A stretch of DNA of 11,645 bases. It comes from Clostridium sp. GTDB taxonomy: Bacteria; Bacillota; Clostridia; Lachnospirales; Lachnospiraceae. Shown one piece after another: positions 6,830-11,645 of this stretch (within the stretch, counting starts at the first letter, position 1; each line of letters starts with the position of its first letter). A program made the translations under genes and the position numbers. The notes below the pieces were generated by a model, which had not been told where the DNA came from, did no database searches, and worked only from the letters and a program-made list of their open reading frames with translations. The DNA is taken from positions 1-11,645 of the forward strand of contig JAEDOC010000061.1 of assembly GCA_016302185.1 (NCBI GenBank). Direction: 5' to 3'.

Positions 6830-7405
6830 TCACAGACCCTTTCCCTGTGCCGAAAGCCCGCGAATACTGCGAACCAGTCCTACTGCTTCCATCCGCTTTG
6901 CAATCAGATAAAACAGAGCGGCATCCACCGGCCATTTGATCAGATTTTTCAGCAGCCGCATAGGCAAAAGTGCCAGAATTCCTTTTCCCGACATCATAGA
7001 AAGCCACAGCGTATTAAAGAAGACGTTGCAGATCAGCGCTACCAGAAAATTGGCCGCCAGCGCACGTTTAAAGCTCAGAGGCCGTTTGTAGAGAACCGAG
7101 CCGTAAAGAACACCTCCCAGCATGGCATCAAAGGTAAAGCCGAAAAAGAAGGTTCCCGTCGGCTTCACCACATATTTTACCAGATCCAGAACTCCGCCGT
7201 AGCAGGCTCCAAACACGGGGCCAAACAGATAATACACGAACTGATTGACAATCGGACCGAACCCAATCTTCAAATACGGACCTGCTTCGATCGTGAAATA
7301 TCCCAGAACAACGGAGACAGCCATAAACATGGCGGCAGTGGTGATGTTTCTGACGTGTTTCAATTCCTGATAGGAGGAACGCCAGAGCATAGCTGCTTTT
7401 TGCAT
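6830..7405 (-). CDS. folT: ECF transporter S component, folate-specific (FolT)
   Basis: Membrane substrate-binding subunit for folate uptake; it needs the shared EcfA-A'-T energising module, which is not in this window. The 191 residues have a short N-terminal amphipathic part (1-20) and about six hydrophobic segments. FolT-type motifs are LKIGFGPIVNQFVYYLFGP (45-63), VKPTGTFFFGFTFDAMLGG (80-98) and LPMRLLKNLIKWPVD (147-161). The THF riboswitch in its leader independently supports folate as the substrate. GGAGG lies 9 bases before the ATG. The start at 7405 is the first good one; ATG codons at residues 6 and 26 lack comparable sites. It has its own promoter inside the 3' end of the preceding PAP2 gene. 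No convincing terminator was found between it and mrp. Confidence 0.93.
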   Translation of the reverse strand: MQKAAMLWRSSYQELKHVRNITTAAMFMAVSVVLGYFTIEAGPYLKIGFGPIVNQFVYYLFGPVFGACYGGVLDLVKYVVKPTGTFFFGFTFDAMLGGVLYGSVLYKRPLSFKRALAANFLVALICNVFFNTLWLSMMSGKGILALLPMRLLKNLIKWPVDAALFYLIAKRMEAVGLVRSIRGLSAQGKGL

Positions 7406-7453
7406 AAAAAAATACCTCCATTTCTGCAGATCTCTCGAACCACATCAGGAGAT

Positions 7454-7475
7454 AAAAAATAGGAAATCTCTTTCC
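7454..7475 (-). terminator. Candidate riboswitch-controlled terminator in the folT leader
   Basis: Minus strand: GGAAA-GAGA-TTTCC (7475-7462) forms a 5 bp stem with a GNRA-type tetraloop, followed after TA by six T (7459-7454). An upstream G-U pair may extend it. The stem is weak by itself. It competes with a stem in which TCCCG (7494-7490), the pseudoknot and P1 side of the riboswitch, pairs with CGGGA (7477-7473). This fits a ligand-on, transcription-off switch (inference). Confidence 0.5.
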
Positions 7476-7485
7476 CGTCCATGAT

Positions 7486-7580
7486 GCAGCGGGATGCGGA
7501 ACACAAACCGCGGATTTCTCCTTCGTCCGGCTGTCAACTCCCTGTACAGCCGGCACTTAACGCCTGCATTCCTACTCTGC
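7486..7580 (-). promoter_or_regulatory. Tetrahydrofolate (THF) riboswitch, class I
   Basis: The minus-strand leader of folT matches the THF-I fold. P1 GCAG (7580-7577) pairs with CTGC (7489-7486). P2 GGAATGCAG (7572-7564) pairs with TTGTGTTCC (7506-7498), with wobbles. The conserved GCGTTAAGTG joins to P3, CCGGCTGT (7553-7546) with ACAGCCGG (7534-7527), a perfect 8 bp. The P3 loop carries GGGA (7542-7539), which can form the pseudoknot with TCCC (7494-7491). CGAAGGAGAAATCCGCGG then supplies the short stem and junction. The order and the conserved blocks agree with the known THF-I aptamer from Eubacterium siraeum as I remember it. Its place on a folT gene is the classic context. Confidence 0.92.
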
Positions 7581-7588
7581 TTTCATAA

Positions 7589-8140
7589 TTATTTGATTTT
7601 GTTTCCAAGTATAGCATACTTTTCCCATTTTTCAAGAGCCAGATGCACGATACATGCATTCAGACAGCCCAGCAGGGCCCCTGCCAGCACATCCGTGGGA
7701 AAATGGACGAACAGATACATACGGGAAAAAGCGATCGCCACGGCCAGAAGAAGCATCCACAGCCCGGCGCGGCGGAAATAAAACAGCATACTTACCGCCG
7801 CCTCAAACGCTGCCAGACTGTGTCCGGACGGGAAGGAGTAATCCTTCGGACTGGAGATCAGGAGCGGCACACTCCCATCAATCCAGCAGGGCCGCTGCCG
7901 CATCACAAGAGGCTTCAGACAGAGATTTCCAATCAGCAGACCTGCCAGCAGCGACAACAGCACTGCCAGTCCCGCTTTTCTCGTCTTTTTAAAGCAAAAC
8001 AGAACAAGACCAAGCAGAATAAAGAACAGTCCGCCGTTTCCCAGGGAAGTGATCCCTGTCATCAGCCGATCCAGTACCGGCGTATGCAGAGTCTGCAGCC
8101 AGTATAAAAATGAAAATTCCAGTCGCAATACTGCTTCCAT
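7589..8140 (-). CDS. PAP2-family membrane phosphatase
   Basis: Membrane acid phosphatase of the type 2 phosphatidic acid phosphatase fold, acting on lipid phosphates or undecaprenyl pyrophosphate; the substrate is not readable here. Its 183 residues hold about five hydrophobic segments and all three catalytic motifs: K-x6-RP as KPLVMRQRP (76-84), PSGH (104-107), and SR-x5-H-x3-D with Ser139, Arg140, His146 and Asp150. The Shine-Dalgarno site is poor (only AAGGGA and GAGA within 20 bases), unlike its neighbours, which suggests low or coupled translation. It lies 54 bases after the thioesterase gene and is probably cotranscribed with it. The folT promoter sits in its last codons. It could be a BcrC-like recycling enzyme, but the N-terminal features are not decisive. 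Confidence 0.9.
   Translation of the reverse strand: MEAVLRLEFSFLYWLQTLHTPVLDRLMTGITSLGNGGLFFILLGLVLFCFKKTRKAGLAVLLSLLAGLLIGNLCLKPLVMRQRPCWIDGSVPLLISSPKDYSFPSGHSLAAFEAAVSMLFYFRRAGLWMLLLAVAIAFSRMYLFVHFPTDVLAGALLGCLNACIVHLALEKWEKYAILGNKIK
7608..7635 (-). promoter_or_regulatory. Promoter of riboswitch-folT unit, inside the PAP2 coding end
   Basis: Minus strand: TTGAAA (7635-7630), a 16-base spacer, then TATACT (7613-7608) preceded by TGC, an extended -10. Start expected near 7601, about 20 bases before the riboswitch P1 and about 12 bases before the PAP2 stop codon at 7591-7589. Confidence 0.7.
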
Positions 8141-8194
8141 GTCGTTTCTCTTTCCCTTCTGTTCTTCTGTCCGGTTTCTCTCCGGTATTTCCCG

Positions 8195-8620
8195 TTACTC
8201 TTCTTTCCCCTGACACTCGCGGAATGCCTTGTCCATCTCAATATAGTTTCGTTTTAATGAAACCGGCTTTCCGTCTCTGGTCAGAAAGCAGTGGCGGGTT
8301 TCTCCGACGCAGCGCACCTGACCGGTAACCTTATCAAGCACCGTATATTCGATGGTCATTCGAATACCGTTATATTCTTTTAACTGAACCAGAATCTGCA
8401 CCGTCTCACCAAAGCGGGCCATGCTTTTATACTCGCAGTGTACAGACAGCACCGGGCTGATAATTCCCTGTTCCTCCATCACGTCATACCCCATGCCCAT
8501 CTGCTCCATCATATCGACTCTGGCCTCCTCAAACCAGCGCAGATAATTGGAATGATGAATAATTCCCATCTGATCCGTCTCATAATACTGTGTTTTGTGC
8601 TCATAAATCTTTAATTCCAT
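8195..8620 (-). CDS. Hotdog-fold acyl-CoA thioesterase (4HBT/YbgC family)
   Basis: Predicted cytoplasmic thioesterase that hydrolyses acyl-CoA or related thioesters; the natural acyl group is unknown. The 141 residues are standard. The signature YYETDQMGIIHHSNYLRWFE (12-31) includes Asp16 in the position of the catalytic aspartate of 4-hydroxybenzoyl-CoA thioesterase, followed by EEAR (30-33). A C-terminal tail after residue 120 is charged. A strong AAGGAGG site precedes the ATG. It follows the HPr terminator, and no convincing promoter of its own is visible between 8621 and 8678, so it may depend on readthrough. The PAP2 gene follows after 54 bases, which hints at lipid or thioester housekeeping without proving a link. 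Confidence 0.92.
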   Translation of the reverse strand: MELKIYEHKTQYYETDQMGIIHHSNYLRWFEEARVDMMEQMGMGYDVMEEQGIISPVLSVHCEYKSMARFGETVQILVQLKEYNGIRMTIEYTVLDKVTGQVRCVGETRHCFLTRDGKPVSLKRNYIEMDKAFRECQGKEE

Positions 8621-8661
8621 AAAACTGCCTCCTTACACAGCTCTTTTGAACTGTCAAATTT

Positions 8662-8712
8662 CCACAAGAAACAGAACAGGAGAGTACTGCCGTTGTACCT
8701 GCAATACTCTCC
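8662..8712 (-). terminator. Strong terminator after the HPr gene, possibly bidirectional
   Basis: Minus-strand arms GGAGAGTA (8712-8705) and TACTCTCC (8686-8679) pair over 8 bp; beyond an A/C mismatch a further GCA/TGC adds 3 bp round a 10-base loop. A T-rich tail (CTGTTCTGTTTCTT) follows on the minus strand. On the plus strand the hairpin is followed by a run of five T at 8715-8719, so it could also stop transcription from the left. The region 8621-8747 holds little else. Confidence 0.75.
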
Positions 8713-8747
8713 CCTTTTTCCTCATACGCATTGTAATACAGCTGCGA

Positions 8748-9011
8748 TTATTCGCCAAGTCCTGTTTCAATCGCCTCGGTAATGGCTGCCAGAGCCTCTT
8801 CCTCGTCCGGTCCTTCACAGATTACATTGATCTCTGTTCCGCACTTGATGCCTGCTGCCATCACGTTCAGCACGCTCTTTGCCACAATCTTCTTCTCACC
8901 ACTCTCAATGATGATGTTGCTTTTAAACTTCATGGAGGTCTGGGATAACACTCCCGCCGGTCTTAAATGCAGTCCGGACGGATTAATTACCTTTACTTTT
9001 TTGGATACCAT
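8748..9011 (-). CDS. ptsH: HPr phosphocarrier protein of the PTS
   Basis: Small cytoplasmic protein that carries phosphate from enzyme I to sugar permeases and, when phosphorylated on Ser46, helps CcpA in carbon repression. It has 87 residues, the usual size. GLHLRPA (13-19) places the active His15; AKSVLNVMAAGIKCGTEI (44-61) places regulatory Ser46. After Ser46 the residues are V-L-N rather than the I-M-G of Bacillus HPr. AGGAGG sits 9 bases before the ATG. It is transcribed alone: its own promoter (9139-9111) and a terminator after it (8712-8662). No ptsI is in view. A Crh-like protein is excluded by His15. Confidence 0.95.
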   Translation of the reverse strand: MVSKKVKVINPSGLHLRPAGVLSQTSMKFKSNIIIESGEKKIVAKSVLNVMAAGIKCGTEINVICEGPDEEEALAAITEAIETGLGE

Positions 9012-9110
9012 ACTTATGCTCCTCCTCTGCTCTATTCTTTCTGCACAATTACTTTTCTTTCAATTTTCTGAACTAATTCCGATTCTTCGTAGTATTTCAG
9101 TACTGTATTG

Positions 9111-9139
9111 ATTCTAGTATAAGTTATTTCCTCTGTCAA
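9111..9139 (-). promoter_or_regulatory. Promoter of the HPr gene
   Basis: Minus strand: consensus TTGACA (9139-9134), a 17-base spacer, then TAGAAT (9116-9111). Start expected near 9104, giving a leader of about 92 bases with no obvious stable fold. It lies only about 30 bases beyond the metH stop codon. Confidence 0.85.
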
Positions 9140-9170
9140 GTGCGCCAGGGAAATTCACCTGTTAAGCCTG

Positions 9171-11636
9171 TTAAGAACCAATCACCTGCTGAGCGTAATT
9201 CACAGAAGCCATGGCATCCCTGCAGTAGGCATCCGCACCGATAGTTTCCGCATATTCTTTTGTAAGAACAGCGCCGCCCACCATTACCTTCGCCCAGGGG
9301 GCTTCTTTGCGAAGCTGCCGGATGGTTTCCTCCATACTGGGCACAGTGGTAGTCATCAGCGCAGACAGACCAACCAGCGGTGCGTGACGCTCCACTGTCT
9401 CCTTCACAATCCGCTCCGGGCTGACATCCTTTCCCAAATCAATCACATCATAACTGTAATTCTCCAGCAGCACTTTTACAATATTTTTGCCGATATCATG
9501 GATATCTCCCTTTACCGTAGCCAGTACAATAATACCTTTTTTCTCACTTGCCTGACCGGAGGTCTCCATCTTTCTCCTGATTACCTCAAAGGCCGCCTTG
9601 GCCGCCTCCGCACTCATGAGCAGCTGGGGAAGGAACACAGTACCAGCTTCAAAACCCTTGCCTACCCGATCCAGCGCCGGAATCATGCATTGATTGATAA
9701 CCTCCAGCGGATCTCCGGTCTTAAGCACCTCTTCCGCCGAGGAAGCTGCCTGCTCCTTTAAGCCCTTTTCCACACTGGCCGCCAAACGTTCCATCTCCGG
9801 CGCAGCGAAGCTGCCTGCGCTGTCTCCTGCCGGGCTGCTTGCTGTCTCTCCGGGCACGCTGCTGCCTGCCGCGGTGCCGGCCGGGGCCTTCACCAGCGTC
9901 TGTTTTGCCACGTACTGACTATAGATACGGATATAATCCTGACAGTGTTCATCCAGCGCCGCCAAGGCCCGGTAGCTGTAATAGGAGCGCATCATCGCAT
10001 CCGAATTTGGATTGATGATCGCCGCATCCAGCCCCTTCTGCAGTGCCATGGTAAAGAAGGCCGCATTGACAATCTCCCGCTGCGGAAGTCCGAAGGAAAT
10101 ATTGGATACACCAAGAATCGTGTTGCCTCCCAGTTCCTCCTTTACCCGGCGAACGGTCTCCAGTGTTGTCAGCGCTCCCCGGGGATCCGAGCTGATGGTC
10201 ATACAGAGGGCATCGATCAGAAGATCCTTCCTGGGAATTCCGTATTTTTCTGCCTCCTTGTAAATCTTCCTTGCGATAGCAATCCGTCCGTCAGCAGTCT
10301 CCGGAATACCGCCTTCATCCAGCGTCAGGGCAACCACCATGCCGCCGTATTTCTTTACCAGAGGAAAAACGGCATCCATTACCTCCTGCTTTCCGTTGAC
10401 CGAATTTACCAGAGGTTTTCCATTGTAGACACGCAGCGCCTGCTCCATGGCAACGGCATCCGAGGTATCGATCTGCAGAGGAAGCTCAGATACTGCCTGC
10501 AGCTCCTCCACCACTTCTTTCATCATGGCAGGCTCATCAATCTCCGGCAGTCCCACATTCACATCCAGAACCGCCGCTCCATTCTCCTGCTGGGTCATGC
10601 CCTCCCGCAGAATATACTCCAGATTATGATCCCTCAGTGCCTGCTTAAATCTGGATTTTCCCGTCGGGTTAATCCGCTCGCCGATAATCACAGGATCTTT
10701 GCCAAATTCTACCGTCATGGCATAGGAGCTGATCATTGAATCCGCTTTGGGCTGAATCACCGGCGCCTTCCGCCGGCCGCAGACCTCATGCAATAACCGG
10801 ATATGCTCCGGTGTGGTACCGCAGCAGCCTCCCGCCATGGAAACACCCATCTCGAGAATCTCCCCCATTACCAACGCAAATTCCTCCGGCGCAATATCAT
10901 AGACCGTCTTTCCCCCTTCACTTCGGGGAAGACCGGCGTTGGGATTCACAATCACAGGAACTGACGCATAGCGAAGCAGCTCTTCGGCCAGCGGTTTCAT
11001 CTGGATCGGTCCCAGACCGCAGTTGATGCCCAGCGCATCCACGCCCAGTCCTTCCAGCATGGCAACCACCGACTTTGGAGTGCCCCCGGTCAGAAGCTTT
11101 CCTTTGCTGTCAAAAATCGTGGTGGCAAACACCGGAAGATCGGAATTCTCCTTCGCTGCCAGCACCGCGGCCTTCAACTCATAGGTATCACTCATGGTTT
11201 CAATCAGAACACAGTCTACTCCGCCTCTGACACCCTCTCTGATGACTTCGGCGTATATTGAAACGGCATCCTCAAAGTCTAAGTCTCCCATCGGCTTTAA
11301 CAGCTTTCCCGTGGGGCCCAGATCCAGGGCAATGTATCCTTTTCCTGCCTGATGAACCGCTTTCTTCGCATTTTTCACAGCGGACGATACAATTTCTGTC
11401 AGGGGAAATTCACTATCCTCTCTGTATTTCAGCCGGTTTGCTCCAAAGGTATTCGTCAGAATAATATCCGCTCCGGCCTCCAGATAGGCCTGATGAATCT
11501 CTGTCAGCACCTCCGGATGCGTTATATTCCAGGTTTCCGGAAGTTCTCCCGGTCGAAGTCCCCGTTCCTGCAGAAGGCTTCCCATTCCTCCGTCAAACAG
11601 AAGAACTCTTTCTTTCAATTCTTCAAGTATTCCCAT
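9171..11636 (-). CDS. metH: Cobalamin-dependent methionine synthase, short form without reactivation domain
   Basis: Moves a methyl group from 5-methyl-THF through cobalamin to homocysteine. Domains in order: homocysteine methyltransferase (about 1-290) with zinc ligands Cys206 (INCGLGP) and Cys271/Cys272 (GGCCGTTPEH); pterin-binding barrel (about 305-575) beginning IIGERINPTGKSRFKQAL; a helical cap (about 617-695) with GTVFLPQLLMSAEAAKAAF; and a cobalamin domain (about 700-821) with the base-off motif DIHDIG, His713, and VGGAVLTKEYAETIGADAY. It ends at 821 residues, so the S-adenosylmethionine reactivation domain (about 350 residues in E. coli MetH) is missing, as in Thermotoga and many clostridia. 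An Ala/Ser/Pro/Gly-rich linker (about 584-613) joins pterin and cap parts. Only 9 bases precede the ATG and no in-frame stop is seen, so the start is likely but not proven. Confidence 0.93.
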   Translation of the reverse strand: MGILEELKERVLLFDGGMGSLLQERGLRPGELPETWNITHPEVLTEIHQAYLEAGADIILTNTFGANRLKYREDSEFPLTEIVSSAVKNAKKAVHQAGKGYIALDLGPTGKLLKPMGDLDFEDAVSIYAEVIREGVRGGVDCVLIETMSDTYELKAAVLAAKENSDLPVFATTIFDSKGKLLTGGTPKSVVAMLEGLGVDALGINCGLGPIQMKPLAEELLRYASVPVIVNPNAGLPRSEGGKTVYDIAPEEFALVMGEILEMGVSMAGGCCGTTPEHIRLLHEVCGRRKAPVIQPKADSMISSYAMTVEFGKDPVIIGERINPTGKSRFKQALRDHNLEYILREGMTQQENGAAVLDVNVGLPEIDEPAMMKEVVEELQAVSELPLQIDTSDAVAMEQALRVYNGKPLVNSVNGKQEVMDAVFPLVKKYGGMVVALTLDEGGIPETADGRIAIARKIYKEAEKYGIPRKDLLIDALCMTISSDPRGALTTLETVRRVKEELGGNTILGVSNISFGLPQREIVNAAFFTMALQKGLDAAIINPNSDAMMRSYYSYRALAALDEHCQDYIRIYSQYVAKQTLVKAPAGTAAGSSVPGETASSPAGDSAGSFAAPEMERLAASVEKGLKEQAASSAEEVLKTGDPLEVINQCMIPALDRVGKGFEAGTVFLPQLLMSAEAAKAAFEVIRRKMETSGQASEKKGIIVLATVKGDIHDIGKNIVKVLLENYSYDVIDLGKDVSPERIVKETVERHAPLVGLSALMTTTVPSMEETIRQLRKEAPWAKVMVGGAVLTKEYAETIGADAYCRDAMASVNYAQQVIGS

Positions 11637-11645
11637 CTTCCGTTT

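Noticed and set aside
6710..7462. Plus-strand open frame of 250 codons opposite mrp leader and folT
   Set aside because: Basic, His/Gln-rich translation with no motif. It covers the folT gene and part of its riboswitch leader, both of which are well supported on the minus strand.
7360..7482. Possible minus-strand upstream open frame in the folT leader (ATG at 7482, about 41 codons, overlapping the folT start)
   Set aside because: There is no ribosome site before the ATG; the bases there belong to the riboswitch P1 and antiterminator.
8621..8678. TTGACA at about 8652-8657 (minus strand) as a thioesterase promoter
   Set aside because: No acceptable -10 lies 16-18 bases downstream, where the sequence is instead the thioesterase ribosome site.
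9012..9104. Regulatory hairpin in the HPr leader (CAGTACTG palindrome)
   Set aside because: The self-complementary core leaves no stable loop and there is no T run or alternate pairing; likely chance.
9945..10739. Long plus-strand open frame (264 codons) opposite metH
   Set aside because: Lies wholly within the strongly supported metH gene; composition rich in His, Arg and Gln, and no family motif.

Overview
The window looks like a stretch of ordinary chromosome from an anaerobic Bacillota, most likely a Lachnospiraceae-type Clostridium (inference). The reasons are strong GGAGG ribosome sites on nearly every gene, sigma-A promoters with extended -10 elements, a type 1B pyrD with a pyrK partner, a class I tetrahydrofolate (THF) riboswitch on an ECF folate transporter gene, a cobalamin-dependent methionine synthase without the reactivation domain, an HPr with His15 and Ser46, and a stand-alone (p)ppGpp synthetase. 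Base composition is near half G+C. I see no mobile element, CRISPR array, rRNA or tRNA, and no gene-free stretch longer than 300 bases. Twelve of the 13 genes lie on the minus strand; the GNAT acetyltransferase gene is the exception.

Layout from left to right (minus-strand units are transcribed right to left). (1) 1-2293: pyrF-pyrK-pyrD, a pyrimidine operon with its own promoter; pyrD runs off the left edge. (2) 2319-4247: lrgA-lrgB-nitroreductase, with an extended -10 promoter upstream and an intrinsic terminator overlapping the nitroreductase stop codon. (3) 4280-5163: a plus-strand two-domain GNAT acetyltransferase gene, divergent from lrgA with a consensus promoter. (4) 5114-6759: mrp plus a small alarmone synthetase gene, 2 bases apart. 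Their terminator lies antisense inside the 3' end of the acetyltransferase gene. (5) 6830-7635: folT with a THF riboswitch and a candidate transcription-attenuation platform; its promoter lies inside the 3' end of the upstream PAP2 gene. (6) 7589-8620: a hotdog thioesterase gene followed by a PAP2 phosphatase gene. (7) 8662-9139: HPr gene with its own promoter and a strong terminator. (8) 9171-11636: short-form metH, starting about 10 bases from the right edge.

The genes do not form one pathway. They are separate housekeeping units: UMP synthesis, an LrgAB membrane pair, Fe-S carrier with alarmone synthesis, folate uptake, lipid or thioester chemistry, sugar-transport signalling and methionine synthesis. 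FolT and MetH are linked metabolically through folate but are not cotranscribed. The most informative non-coding features are the riboswitch with its candidate expression platform and the antisense-embedded terminator. I found no clear sign of an undescribed system such as defence islands, unknown gene clusters or repeat arrays.
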